Assembly: GCF_000497445.1 (NCBI RefSeq)
Contig: NZ_CM002285.1
Span: forward strand, 3,798,841 to 3,813,623
Origin: Streptomyces roseochromogenus subsp. oscitans DS 12.976
Lineage (GTDB): Bacteria; Actinomycetota; Actinomycetes; Streptomycetales; Streptomycetaceae
Length of the DNA stretch: 14,783 nt
Reading direction: 5' to 3'
The notes beneath the pieces are model-generated. The model did not search any database, was not told the origin of the DNA, and was given only the letters and a program-made list of their open reading frames with translations. Position numbers and translations under genes: made by a program. This document shows, piece after piece, positions 5,494-13,693 of the stretch (its first letter is position 1; every line of letters starts with the position of its first letter).

Positions 5494-5886
5494 TCAGCGG
5501 GTCGCGAACGGCTGGTCCGTGGGGACGATTTCGCGGCCCAGCGGCAGCAGGGAGACCGGGATCAGCTTGAAGTTGGCGATGCCGAACGGGATGCCGATGA
5601 TCGTGATGCACAGGGCGATACCGGTGACGACGTGCGCGATCGCCAGCCACCAGCCGGCCAGGATCAGCCACAGCACGTTGCCGATGCAGGAGGGCGCGCC
5701 CGCGTCCCGGCGCTCGACCGTGGTGTACCCGAAGGGCCACAGGGCGTAGAGGCCGATGCGGAAGGCGGCTATCCCGAAGGGGATGCCGATGATCGTGATG
5801 CACAGCAGGACGCCGGCGAACAGGTAGCCCAGGAACAGCCAGAAGCCGCTCAGGACGAGCCAAATGACGTTCAGGATGGTCTTCAC
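5494..5886 (-). CDS. YccF-domain inner membrane protein
   Basis: The 130-residue protein consists of two tandem YccF units (PF03733). Unit one (5-53) reads [18 protein letters not shown] then [27 protein letters not shown]. Unit two (69-117) reads [18 protein letters not shown] then [19 protein letters not shown] and LLPLG. The repeated [12 protein letters not shown] core is encoded by nearly identical DNA. Four hydrophobic segments place it in the membrane; its biochemical role is unknown. GTG 5886 overlaps the htpX stop by 4 nt (GTGA), so the two genes are translationally coupled and probably co-transcribed, suggesting a shared role in membrane-protein quality control. That link is inference. 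Confidence 0.9.
   Translation of the reverse strand: MKTILNVIWLVLSGFWLFLGYLFAGVLLCITIIGIPFGIAAFRIGLYALWPFGYTTVERRDAGAPSCIGNVLWLILAGWWLAIAHVVTGIALCITIIGIPFGIANFKLIPVSLLPLGREIVPTDQPFATR
5588..5805. repeat. 26-bp exact direct repeat inside the YccF gene (5588-5613 and 5780-5805)
   Basis: The two copies are identical over 26 bases, and similarity extends 6 bases further on one side with one mismatch. They encode the [10 protein letters not shown] core of the two YccF units, 64 codons apart. Codon-level identity beyond protein similarity suggests gene conversion or recent copy correction, or strong codon bias. Confidence 0.8.
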
Positions 5887-6746
5887 TGGTAGCGACCTGC
5901 CATCTTCTCTAGCCGGGCGATGCGGTCCGCCATCGGCGGGTGCGTGGAAAACATCTTGGTGAGCCCCTGGCCCGCGCGGAAGGGGTTCGCGATCATCATG
6001 TGGCTGGCGGTCTCGATCCGGGGCTCGGGGGGCAGCGGGAGCTGCTGGGTGCCGACCTCCAGCTTGCGCAGGGCGCTGGCGAGGGCCAGCGGGTCGCCGG
6101 TGAGCTGGGCGCCGGAGGCGTCCGCCTCGTACTCGCGGGAGCGGCTGATGGCCAGCTGGATGAGGCTGGCGGCGAGCGGGCCGAGGATCATGATCAGGAG
6201 CATGCCGAGCAGGCCGGGGCCGTCGTCGTCGTCCGAGCGGCCGATCGGGATGAGCCAGGCGAAGTTCACCAGGAACATGATCACCGAGGCGAGCGCGCCG
6301 GCGACGGAGGAGATGAGGATGTCCCTGTTGTAGACATGGCTGAGCTCGTGGCCGATGACGCCGCGGAGCTCTCGCTCGTCCAGCAGGCGCAGGATGCCCT
6401 CGGTGCAGCACACCGCGGCGTTACGCGGGTTGCGGCCCGTGGCGAAGGCGTTGGGGGCCTCCGTGGGCGAGATGTACAGCCTGGGCATGGGCTGGCGGGC
6501 CTGCGTGGACAGGTCGCGGACCATGCGGTAGAGCGCCGGGGCCTCGAACTCGCTGACCGGGCGGGCGCGCATCGCGCGGAGTGCCAGCTTGTCGCTGTTC
6601 CAGTACGCGTACGCGTTCGTACCCAGGGCGATCAGGACCGCGACGATCAGCCCCGTGCGGCCGAAGAAGCTGCCGATGACAACGATGAGTGCGGACAGTC
6701 CCCCGAGGAGTACTGCGGTCCTGAGCCCGTTGTGCCGGCGGTGCAC
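5883..6746 (-). CDS. htpX: HtpX-like membrane zinc metalloprotease (M48 family)
   Basis: The 287-residue protein is an M48B protease of the HtpX type, which cleaves damaged or misfolded membrane proteins. Two membrane helices open the protein (about 9-29 and 31-47). Next come [27 protein letters not shown] (87-113), a hallmark of the family, and the catalytic zinc motif HELSH (H133, E134, H137) with the third ligand Glu205 in [12 protein letters not shown]. Two further helices lie at about 145-168 and 178-200, and [15 protein letters not shown] (266-280) closes the domain. GTG 6746 is chosen because GGAGGG lies eight bases upstream and family similarity starts with HRRHNG; a start at 6812 would add 22 unlike residues. 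It heads a two-gene unit with the YccF gene and has an ECF/SigR-like promoter motif upstream. Confidence 0.93.
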   Translation of the reverse strand: MHRRHNGLRTAVLLGGLSALIVVIGSFFGRTGLIVAVLIALGTNAYAYWNSDKLALRAMRARPVSEFEAPALYRMVRDLSTQARQPMPRLYISPTEAPNAFATGRNPRNAAVCCTEGILRLLDERELRGVIGHELSHVYNRDILISSVAGALASVIMFLVNFAWLIPIGRSDDDDGPGLLGMLLIMILGPLAASLIQLAISRSREYEADASGAQLTGDPLALASALRKLEVGTQQLPLPPEPRIETASHMMIANPFRAGQGLTKMFSTHPPMADRIARLEKMAGRYQ

Positions 6747-6783
6747 CGTACGCCCTCCAAGTCGTGCAGCTGGGGAACACTTT

Positions 6784-6796
6784 GGTCCAGTGGACC
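6784..6796. repeat. 13-bp inverted repeat in the htpX leader
   Basis: GGTCCAGTGGACC is a perfect 6-bp dyad around one central base. It lies just downstream of the candidate htpX promoter, near or after the predicted transcription start, where a repressor could block initiation. No regulator can be named. Confidence 0.4.
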
Positions 6797-6809
6797 CTCC
6801 CGCTTGTGA

Positions 6810-6837
6810 CAACGCCAGGCGACGGCCACGAGTTCCC
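6810..6837 (-). promoter_or_regulatory. Candidate ECF (SigR-like) promoter for htpX-yccF
   Basis: On the minus strand GGGAAC (6837-6832) is followed after exactly 18 bases by GTTG (6813-6810). The streptomycete SigR thiol-stress consensus is close to GGGAAT-N18-GTTG, so only the last -35 base differs. The same bases also read as GGAACT-N16-CGTT, close to other ECF promoters such as SigE-type ones. Predicted start near 6803, about 57 bases before GTG 6746. A membrane protease under a stress sigma factor would make sense. Confidence 0.45.
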
Positions 6838-6894
6838 TGTCACCTGCGCGAGCGCCGATCGGCCGTACGGGTGACGTGCTCGTTCACCCGCACA

Positions 6895-6925
6895 CGCGCG
6901 TGGCGGGGCGGATGCACCACGCGCG
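6895..6925. terminator. Hairpin after nuoN, likely operon terminator
   Basis: CGCGCGTGG (6895-6903) pairs perfectly with CCACGCGCG (6917-6925) over 9 bp around a 13-nt loop. It lies 68 bases past the nuoN stop and before the htpX promoter, where the nuo transcript should end. No T-tract follows on the minus strand. Confidence 0.5.
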
Positions 6926-6992
6926 CGGGGCGGCTTCTCGTAGCCGTCCGGCGTCGTCCTCGGAACGGTCCGGCGGCCTTCGCGGGAAAGGC

Positions 6993-8510
6993 TCAGAACA
7001 AGCCGGTGGCCGCGAAGCGGAGGACCAGCTGGGGTGCTCCGGACAGGGCGACGCCCAGGACGCCGGTGAGGGCCAGGGCGGCCGTGAGGGGGGCCGGGAC
7101 GCGGTGCCGGGCGGGTTCGCCCTCTGGGGCGCGGAACAGCAGGGCCGTCCACTGCAGGTAGTAGAACAGGGCGATCACCACGTTCACGGCCATGACGACG
7201 GCGAGCCAGCCGAGGCCCGCGTCGACGGCCGCCGAGAACACCGTGACCTTGGCGAACAGCCCGATGACGCCCGGCGGCAGCCCGGCCAGGCACAGCAGGA
7301 AGAACGCCAGCAGGAGCGCGGTGAGCGGGTTGGTGGCGTACAGACCCCGGTAGTCGCTGATCCGGTTCAGGGCCCGGCTGCGGCCCACCAGGGCGGCCAC
7401 CGCGAACGCGCCGAGGTTCACGGCGGCGTACATCAGCGCGTAGGCCACCGTGGAGCCGATCGCCTTCTGCGGGTCCTTGGCGTAGCCGGCGGCGGCGATC
7501 GGCACCAGCAGGTAGCCGGCCTGGCCGACGGAGGACCAGGCGAGCAGCCGTACGGCGCTGTACGCGCGCGTGGCCTGCTGGCGCAGGGCGCCGACGTTGC
7601 CGACGGTCATGGTGAGGGCCGCCAGGGCGGCGAGCGCGGGGCCCCAGACGTCGGCGTACGAGGGGAACGCGACGACGGTGACGAGGATCAGGCCGGAGAA
7701 GCCGACCGCCTTGCCGACGACCGACAGGTAGGCGGCGACGGGCAGCGGCGCGCCCACGTAGGTGTCGGGCACCCAGAAGTGGAAGGGGACGGCGGCCGTC
7801 TTGAAGGCGAAGCCGACGAGGGTGAGGACGACCCCCGTCTGGGCGAGCGTGTGCAGCTGGCCGTCGACGTGCGGCAGGCGCTGGGCGACCTGGGTGAGGT
7901 AAAGGGAACCTGTGGCGGCGTAGACGAAGCTGATGCCCATCAGGCTGACCGCGGTGGCGGTCACCGAGGACAGGAAGAACTTCAGGGCGGCCTCGGAGGA
8001 CCGCTTGTCGCCGTGCCGGATGCCGACGAGGGCGAAGGCCGGCAGGGAGGCGACCTCCAGGGCGACGATCAGGGTGGCCAGGTCGCGGGAGGCGGGCAGC
8101 AGCGCGGCGCCGGCCGCGGAGGACAGCAGCAGGAACCAGAACTCGCCCGGCGGCACGCGCCGCTCGTCGTCCTTGAGGTTCGTGACGGACAGCAGGGCGG
8201 CGAGCAGCGCGCCGCTGAGGACGAGGAACTGGATGACGAGCGTGAAGTGGTCGGCGGTGTAGCTGCACGCGTGCGTGGCGCCGTCCACGCAGAAGGTGCT
8301 GCGGTCGCCGTTCAGGAGAGGCAGCAGCATCAGCGCGGCCACGGCCAGTCCGGCGACCGAGACCCAGCCCAGGACGGCCTTGCGGGCCCCGGGCAGGAAC
8401 AGATCGGCGACCAGGACGACGAGTCCCACGGCGGCGGCGATGGTCGGCGGGGCGACGGCGAGCCAGTCGACGGACTGGACGAGCGACTCGGCGACGGGCT
8501 GGGCGCTCAT
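6993..8510 (-). CDS. nuoN: NADH-quinone oxidoreductase subunit N (NuoN)
   Basis: The 505-residue protein is one of three antiporter-like proton-pumping subunits of complex I. Key charged residues fit the E. coli pattern: E152 in IVALEVASLP, K177 in SSEAALKFFL, K237 in LVGFAFKTAAVPFHFWVPDT and K267 in YLSVVGKAVG, with spacings 25, 60 and 30, nearly the same as E. coli E133, K158, K217 and K247. A further Lys in LPPGVIGLFAKVTVF matches the C-terminal channel lysine. About 14 hydrophobic helices are seen. ATG 8510 overlaps the nuoM stop by 4 nt (ATGA) and has AGGAGGG eight bases upstream; a longer frame upstream is a shadow of nuoM. It is the last gene of the operon. Two cysteines, C74 and C82, sit in a loop predicted outside the membrane. 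Confidence 0.96.
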   Translation of the reverse strand: MSAQPVAESLVQSVDWLAVAPPTIAAAVGLVVLVADLFLPGARKAVLGWVSVAGLAVAALMLLPLLNGDRSTFCVDGATHACSYTADHFTLVIQFLVLSGALLAALLSVTNLKDDERRVPPGEFWFLLLSSAAGAALLPASRDLATLIVALEVASLPAFALVGIRHGDKRSSEAALKFFLSSVTATAVSLMGISFVYAATGSLYLTQVAQRLPHVDGQLHTLAQTGVVLTLVGFAFKTAAVPFHFWVPDTYVGAPLPVAAYLSVVGKAVGFSGLILVTVVAFPSYADVWGPALAALAALTMTVGNVGALRQQATRAYSAVRLLAWSSVGQAGYLLVPIAAAGYAKDPQKAIGSTVAYALMYAAVNLGAFAVAALVGRSRALNRISDYRGLYATNPLTALLLAFFLLCLAGLPPGVIGLFAKVTVFSAAVDAGLGWLAVVMAVNVVIALFYYLQWTALLFRAPEGEPARHRVPAPLTAALALTGVLGVALSGAPQLVLRFAATGLF

Positions 8511-10081
8511 CGGGTCCCTCCTGCGAGAAGCTGGTGCACGGCCGGGTCGGTCAGGCCGAGCAGCGCCCTCGGCCAGAGTCCGGCGACGACGGTGAGGGCG
8601 ACGAGCGGGGTCCAGGCGGCGAACTCGTAGCCGTGGACGTCGGCGAGCTTCGGGACTTCCTGTTCCACGCCGCCCATGCAGACGCGGCGGACCACGATCA
8701 GCATGTAGGCGGCCGTCAGCAGGGTGCCGAACGCGCCGATCGCCATGAAGGTGAGGAACGCCGGCCTGCTGAGGTCGGCGGCGGGCTTGAACGCGCCGAA
8801 CAGGGCCAGCATCTCGCCCCAGAACCCGGCGAGGCCCGGCAGGCCGAGCGAGGCGACGGCGCCGAAGGCGAGCAGGCCGCCGAGGCGGGGCGCCTTGCCG
8901 TACAGCGCGGCGCCGGTCTCCTCGGCCAAGGAGTCGAGGTCGGTCGTGCCGGTGCGGTCCTTCAGCGCGCCGACCAGGAAGAACAGCAGGCCGGTGATGA
9001 GGCCGTGGGCGATGTTGGCGAACAGGGCACCGTTGACGCCGGTCGGGGTCATGGTGGCGATGCCCAGCAGGACGAAGCCCATGTGGCCGACGGAGGAGTA
9101 GGCGATCAGCCGCTTGAGGTCGCCCCTCGCGCCCCGCTTGGCCAGGGCCAGGCAGGCCAGGGACCCGTAGATGATCCCGACCACGGCGAACGCGGCGAGG
9201 TACGGCGCGAAGGTGTGGAAGCCGTGCGGCGCGATCGGCAGCAGAATCCGGACGAACCCGTACGTACCCATCTTGAGCAGAACGCCGGCCAGCAGGACCG
9301 AGCCGACGGTCGGCGCGGCGGTGTGGGCGTCCGGCAGCCAGCTGTGCAGGGGCCACATCGGCGCCTTCACCGCGAGCCCGATCCCGATCGCCAGGACGGC
9401 GATGACCTGCACGGATGCGGTCAGCGACCGGCCGTTGTCAGTGGCGAGTGCCACCATGTCGAACGTGCCCGCCTTGAATCCGATCAGGAGCAGGCCGAGC
9501 AGCATGACGACGGAGCCGAGCAGCGTGAACAGGATGAACTTCCACGCGGCCCGGGTCCGGCCCTCGCCGCCCCAGCGGGCGATGAGGAAGTACATCGGGA
9601 TGAGCACCATCTCAAAGGCAAGGAAGAACAGCAGCAGGTCGAGGACGGCGAAGGTCGCGAGGGTGCCGGACTCGAGCAGGAGCAGCAGCGCGACGAACGC
9701 CTTCGGGGAGCCGCCCGCGGGCGGCTTGAAGTAGGAGTACAGCGCGCAGAGGAAGGTCAGCAGCGCGGTCAGGACCAGAAGGGGGAGGGAGATGCCGTCG
9801 ATGCCCAGGTGGATCCGCACGTCGAGCGCGGGGATCCAGCTGATGTCGGTTGTGGCCTGCATCTTCGACGGATGGCCGTGGTCGAAGCCGAGCGCGAGGG
9901 CGATCGCGGCGATGAGGATCGCGCCGGTCACGGTCACGCCGTGCCGCAGCACGGCCTGCTCGGGCGACTTCCCCTTCAGTCCGGGCGGGGCGGGCAGGAG
10001 AGCGGCGACGGCGCCGAGGAGCGGGCCGACGACGACGAACGCCAGAAGGAACTGCATCACGGACTCATTGATATCGATCAC
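8507..10081 (-). CDS. nuoM: NADH-quinone oxidoreductase subunit M (NuoM)
   Basis: The 524-residue membrane protein is the middle antiporter-like subunit of complex I. Its signature is FFLAFEMVLIPMYFLIARWGG (152-172) with the conserved proton-pathway E157, then GLAVKAPMWPLHSWLPDAHTAAP (235-257) with K239 and the SWLPDAH motif, and LLKMGTYGFVRI with K270. DLKRLIAYSSVGHMGFVLLG is the family's broken-helix region. About 14 helices are visible. GTG 10081 lies six bases after the nuoL stop, the only non-overlapping junction among these nuo genes; GGGAG lies about 11 bases upstream. An internal ATG at residue 9 is an alternative start. Its stop overlaps the nuoN start. Confidence 0.96.
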   Translation of the reverse strand: MIDINESVMQFLLAFVVVGPLLGAVAALLPAPPGLKGKSPEQAVLRHGVTVTGAILIAAIALALGFDHGHPSKMQATTDISWIPALDVRIHLGIDGISLPLLVLTALLTFLCALYSYFKPPAGGSPKAFVALLLLLESGTLATFAVLDLLLFFLAFEMVLIPMYFLIARWGGEGRTRAAWKFILFTLLGSVVMLLGLLLIGFKAGTFDMVALATDNGRSLTASVQVIAVLAIGIGLAVKAPMWPLHSWLPDAHTAAPTVGSVLLAGVLLKMGTYGFVRILLPIAPHGFHTFAPYLAAFAVVGIIYGSLACLALAKRGARGDLKRLIAYSSVGHMGFVLLGIATMTPTGVNGALFANIAHGLITGLLFFLVGALKDRTGTTDLDSLAEETGAALYGKAPRLGGLLAFGAVASLGLPGLAGFWGEMLALFGAFKPAADLSRPAFLTFMAIGAFGTLLTAAYMLIVVRRVCMGGVEQEVPKLADVHGYEFAAWTPLVALTVVAGLWPRALLGLTDPAVHQLLAGGTR

Positions 10082-10087
10082 GCCTGC

Positions 10088-12103
10088 TCACGCTCCCGTG
10101 GCGACGAGGACGACGGCGACCGCCAGGACGACGGTGCCGGCGAGCAGCGCGCTCACATAGGTCTGCACATTGCCGGTCTGCGCCCGCCGTACGGCGGCCC
10201 CGAGCAGCCGGGGCAGCGCGGCCGCGCCGCGTACGTAGGTGTCGACGACCTCACTGTCGAGGAAGCGGACAAGACTCGCTCCGGCCTGGACCGGACGGAC
10301 GAACAGCGCCGTGTACACGGCGTCCAGGTGGAAGCCGACGGCCGCGTGCCGATGGAGCGGGCCGAGGAGCAGCCGGCCGGGGTCGGGCGCGTGGGCGAGG
10401 TCGGCCGGCCCGTGGTCGGCGAGGGCATGGGCCTCGACCAGGCTCGCGTCGCCCTCCGGGTGCGCGGCGGCCTCGCCCTGGAGGTGCTCCCACTCGAAGG
10501 AGGGTGCGGGCGCCGCCGGGACCCGGGCGGCTAGCGCGCTGGTGCGCTGCCAGGCGCCGTAGGTGAGCAGCCCGCCGACCAGGGCGAGGCCCGTGCTGAG
10601 GACGGAGGTGAGCAGGGTCGGGGTCAGGTCGCGGCCGTCGAACCAGCCGGGCAGCGAGCGGTAGGCGAGCCCACCGAAGGCCAGGGACGGTACGGCCAGG
10701 ACCCACAGCACCACGGTCATCGTCAGCGGCTGGCGGCCGTGGTCGGGGGCCTCGGCACCCCGGCCGCGGAAGGCCAGCAGCCACAGCCGGGCCGCGTACG
10801 CGGCGGTGAGCAGCGCGGTGAGCAGGCCGGCGACGAGGACGATCCAGCCGGCGGCGCCCGGGGCGTGGTCGGTGCTCCCGGAGGCGACGTGCTCGGCGGC
10901 GCCGAGGACGGACTCCTTGGAGAAGAAGCCGCTGAACGGTGGGATCGCGGCGAGTGCGAGGAGTGCCACGGTCATCGTCCAGTAGGCGTCCGGGACGCGG
11001 TCGCGCAGGCCGCGCATGCGGGACATGGCGGCCAGCGAGTTGGTGCCGGCGGCGTGGATGATCACGCCGGCCGCGAGGAACAGCAGCGCCTTGAAGGCGC
11101 CGTGGGACAGGAGGTGGAAGACGGCGGCTCCGCGGTCGCCGACGGCGAGGGCTCCGGTCATGTAGCCGAGCTGGCCGATCGTCGAGTAGGCGAGGACGCG
11201 CTTGATGTCGTCCTGGGCGAGCGCGGCGAGCGCCGAGCCGGCCATGGTGACGGCGGCCATGACGGCGAGGATCACCATCGCGGCCGAGGATGCCTCGAAG
11301 ACGGGAAGGAGACGGGCGATGAAGTAGACACCGGCGGCGACCATCGTCGCGGCGTGGATCAGCGCCGAGACGGGCGTGGGGCCCGCCATCGCGTCCGGGA
11401 GCCAGGTGTGCAGCGGGAACTGCGCCGACTTGCCCGCGACGCCCGCGAGGAGCAGCAGGGCGATCAGCGTCGGGTGGTGCAGGTGGCCGCTCGCCACGGT
11501 GCCGAGGACGCGGGTGATCCGGAAGGACCCGGCGTCGGTGGCCAGCGCGAACAGGCCGATGAGGAACGGCACGTCGCCGAGCTTGGTGACCAGGAAGGCC
11601 TTCAGGGAGGCGGCGCGGGCCTCGGGGGTCTCCCAGTAGTGGCCGACCAGGAAGTAGGAGCAGATGCCCATGACTTCCCAGCCGACCAGCAGCACGATCA
11701 GGTCACCGGAGTAGACGACCAGGAGCATCGCGGAGGTGAACAGGGAGACGAGGGCGGCGTACGAGGGGTAGCGCGGGTCGTCGCGCAGGTAGCCAGTCGA
11801 GTAGATCTGCACGCAGGTCGCGACGAACGCGACAAGGATCGCGACGAGCGCGGCGAAGCCGTCGATGTGCAGCGCCAGCTCGATCGGGACCGACCCGGTG
11901 GGAGTCAGCTCGGCGTGGGAGTCGACGGCCTGGTCGCCGCCCTGGCGTACGGCGACCAGTGCGGCCAGGACGAGCGAGGCCAGCGGCGGCAGCACGGCGA
12001 GCGGGCGGACGAACCCGGGCGCGGTGCGGCCGAGCAGCAGTCCGGCAGCGGCGCCCAGGAACGGCAGGAGGGGGACGAGGACGGCGAGGGTGGTCGTGGT
12101 CAC
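10088..12103 (-). CDS. nuoL: NADH-quinone oxidoreductase subunit L (NuoL)
   Basis: The 671-residue protein is the distal antiporter-like subunit of complex I, carrying the long lateral helix. Conserved features are [17 protein letters not shown] (141-157) with E143, [20 protein letters not shown] (174-193), and [40 protein letters not shown] (221-260) with K225. [13 protein letters not shown] follows. The C-terminal [16 protein letters not shown] segment and a final TM helix (about 650-669) fit the lateral helix and its anchor. Before it lies a hydrophilic stretch with eight histidines (540-592). GTG 12103 overlaps the nuoK stop by 4 nt (GTGA). Length is normal for the family. Confidence 0.96.
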   Translation of the reverse strand: MTTTTLAVLVPLLPFLGAAAGLLLGRTAPGFVRPLAVLPPLASLVLAALVAVRQGGDQAVDSHAELTPTGSVPIELALHIDGFAALVAILVAFVATCVQIYSTGYLRDDPRYPSYAALVSLFTSAMLLVVYSGDLIVLLVGWEVMGICSYFLVGHYWETPEARAASLKAFLVTKLGDVPFLIGLFALATDAGSFRITRVLGTVASGHLHHPTLIALLLLAGVAGKSAQFPLHTWLPDAMAGPTPVSALIHAATMVAAGVYFIARLLPVFEASSAAMVILAVMAAVTMAGSALAALAQDDIKRVLAYSTIGQLGYMTGALAVGDRGAAVFHLLSHGAFKALLFLAAGVIIHAAGTNSLAAMSRMRGLRDRVPDAYWTMTVALLALAAIPPFSGFFSKESVLGAAEHVASGSTDHAPGAAGWIVLVAGLLTALLTAAYAARLWLLAFRGRGAEAPDHGRQPLTMTVVLWVLAVPSLAFGGLAYRSLPGWFDGRDLTPTLLTSVLSTGLALVGGLLTYGAWQRTSALAARVPAAPAPSFEWEHLQGEAAAHPEGDASLVEAHALADHGPADLAHAPDPGRLLLGPLHRHAAVGFHLDAVYTALFVRPVQAGASLVRFLDSEVVDTYVRGAAALPRLLGAAVRRAQTGNVQTYVSALLAGTVVLAVAVVLVATGA

Positions 12104-12489
12104 GCGGTGGCCTCAGCCTTCTCGGCCGCGGAGGTGCCGGGGCCCTCGGTGTCGGGACCGGCCGTGTCGGGGCCCTCGGCGGTGTCGCGGAGCTTGTCGA
12201 TGTCGGAGGTGCCGCGGTTGCGGTAGACGGCGAGGACGATCGCCAGGCCGATGCCGATCTCGGCGGCGGCGATGGCGATGGTGAACAGGGTCAGCGCCTG
12301 GCCGGAGTGCAGGGTCTCCTTCGCGGCCCGGCTGAGCCAGACGTCGAAGGCGACCAGGTTGAGGTTGACGGCGTTGAGCATCAGCTCGACCGACATGAGG
12401 ACCAGGATGGCGTTGCGGCGGGCGAGGACGCCGTACAGGCCGGTGCAGAAGAGGAGGGCGGAGAGTACGGCCGGGTAGGCGAGGTGCAT
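12100..12489 (-). CDS. nuoK: NADH-quinone oxidoreductase subunit K (NuoK)
   Basis: The 129-residue protein has the three-helix NuoK core at about 1-90. The two membrane glutamates essential in E. coli (E36, E72) are present as E35 in [18 protein letters not shown] and E77 in [18 protein letters not shown]. NuoK normally ends near residue 100, but this one has about 30 extra residues including [15 protein letters not shown], a short Pro/Asp/Thr repeat, then an Ala/Glu-rich end. ATG 12489 shares one base with the nuoJ stop (TGATG), with AGGAAGG upstream. The frame is open a further kilobase upstream, but that is a shadow of nuoJ and nuoI. Confidence 0.95.
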   Translation of the reverse strand: MHLAYPAVLSALLFCTGLYGVLARRNAILVLMSVELMLNAVNLNLVAFDVWLSRAAKETLHSGQALTLFTIAIAAAEIGIGLAIVLAVYRNRGTSDIDKLRDTAEGPDTAGPDTEGPGTSAAEKAEATA

Positions 12490-13145
12490 CAGCGGGCGCC
12501 TTCCTGCTCGACCGGGTGAATTCCGGAATCCGTGACGGACGGGGAACTCCCGGTGACCGCTCGGGAGTTCACAGGGGGAGGGCTCGACTCCGCCTTCGCC
12601 TTGCGGGACAGGACGATCGCGCCGACCAGGGCCGCGAGGAGGAGGACGGACAGCGCCTCGAACGGCAGCACCCAGTTCCGGAAGAGGCTCTCGCCGGTGA
12701 CGCGGGTGGAGCCGGCAGCAGGGCCGTTCAGGTCGATCCACGTCGTACGGAAGGCGTCGACGACCACCCACACCAGGGCGACGGCGGCGGCGACCGCGAC
12801 GGTCAGGGCGGCCCAGCGGTTGCCGGAGTCGGCGTCCGGGGAGCGGCCGATGGGCGCTTTGGTGAGCATCAGACCGAACAGAAGGAGGACGACGACGGAA
12901 CCGACGTAGATCAGGACCTGCACCCAGGCGATGAACTCGGCTGTGAGCAGGAGGTACTCGACGGCGAGGCCGCCGAGCGTGACCACCAGCCACAGGGCGG
13001 CGTGCACCAGCTGGCGGGTGGTGACGGTGATCAGGGCAGCGCCGAAGGTAACCAGGCCGACGAGCAGGAACGCGATCTCGACACCGGTCGGGGACAGGAA
13101 GCCGTGCCGGGCCGCGACCAGGCTCAGGGACGAGGCGAGTCTCAC
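12489..13145 (-). CDS. nuoJ: NADH-quinone oxidoreductase subunit J (NuoJ)
   Basis: The 218-residue protein has five hydrophobic segments as in NuoJ. The core [34 protein letters not shown] matches the third-helix region that contains the pi-bulge important for coupling in complex I. Upstream [26 protein letters not shown] is also conserved. The last ~35 residues after [10 protein letters not shown] are hydrophilic and poorly conserved. GTG 13145 is chosen because GGAGGGGG lies a few bases upstream and it overlaps the nuoI stop by 4 nt (GTGA); a start at 13274 would add 43 low-complexity residues that are a shadow of nuoI. Confidence 0.94.
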   Translation of the reverse strand: MRLASSLSLVAARHGFLSPTGVEIAFLLVGLVTFGAALITVTTRQLVHAALWLVVTLGGLAVEYLLLTAEFIAWVQVLIYVGSVVVLLLFGLMLTKAPIGRSPDADSGNRWAALTVAVAAAVALVWVVVDAFRTTWIDLNGPAAGSTRVTGESLFRNWVLPFEALSVLLLAALVGAIVLSRKAKAESSPPPVNSRAVTGSSPSVTDSGIHPVEQEGAR

Positions 13146-13693
13146 GCGTCCCCCTCCCCCGGTTCGGCCTGCGCGGTCGCCAGTTTCTCTGCGGTCTTGC
13201 GGGCGGCGGCGATCTCCTTCGGCTCCTCGGCTGCGGGATCCAGGGCCGGCGGGGCCGGGACGGTCCACATCCACTCGCGGAGCTTGTCCCGCTCATGGGT
13301 GAGGTCGCGGATGTCGGTCTCGGCGTACTCGAACTCCGGGGACCAGAACAGCGCGTCGAAAGGACAGACCTCGATGCAGATACCGCAGTACATACACAGG
13401 GAGAAGTCGATCGCGAACCGGTCGAGGACGTTGCGGCTGCGCTCGCGGCCACCGGGGGCGGCAGGCGGGACCGTCTCCTTGTGGGAGTCGATGTAGATGC
13501 ACCAGTCCGGGCACTCACGGGCGCAGAGCATGCAGACCGTGCAGTTCTCCTCGAACAGGCCGATCACGCCACGGGTGCGGGGCGGCAGTTCGGGCTGGGC
13601 GTCCGGGTACTGCTCGGTGACGTGCTTCCTCGTCATCGTGCGGAGGGTGACGGCCAGGCCCTTGGCCAGGCCACTGCCAGGGATGGGGGCCAT
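13142..13693 (-). CDS. nuoI: NADH-quinone oxidoreductase subunit I (NuoI), 2x[4Fe-4S]
   Basis: The 183-residue protein is the ferredoxin-like subunit that passes electrons through clusters N6a and N6b towards the quinone-linked cluster. Two CxxCxxCxxxCP motifs are visible: C51/C54/C57/C61 in [12 protein letters not shown] and C100/C103/C106/C110 in [12 protein letters not shown]. An N-terminal helix rich in basic residues ([18 protein letters not shown]) should lie on the membrane face. The C-terminal ~40 residues are charged and Ala/Glu-rich. ATG 13693 shares one base with the nuoH stop (TAATG). The 325-residue frame from 14119 is a shadow of nuoH. Confidence 0.95.
   Translation of the reverse strand: MAPIPGSGLAKGLAVTLRTMTRKHVTEQYPDAQPELPPRTRGVIGLFEENCTVCMLCARECPDWCIYIDSHKETVPPAAPGGRERSRNVLDRFAIDFSLCMYCGICIEVCPFDALFWSPEFEYAETDIRDLTHERDKLREWMWTVPAPPALDPAAEEPKEIAAARKTAEKLATAQAEPGEGDA

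Noticed and set aside
6805..6811. A second TGTCACA (minus strand) near htpX as an ECF41 promoter
   Set aside because: No CGTC-like -10 lies about 16 bases downstream; the sequence overlaps the better SigR-like motif and the dyad at 6784-6796.
6876..8630. 584-codon plus-strand ORF antisense to nuoN
   Set aside because: Same shadow composition; nuoN is unmistakable on the minus strand.
8534..10534. 666-codon plus-strand ORF antisense to nuoM and nuoL
   Set aside because: Composition is Gly/Arg/Glu/Gln/Asp-rich without any domain, as expected from the complement of GC-biased codons; nuoM and nuoL on the other strand have clear family motifs.
10739..12226. 495-codon plus-strand ORF antisense to nuoL
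   Set aside because: Shadow of nuoL with Gly/Glu/Asp/Gln repeats and no recognisable domain.
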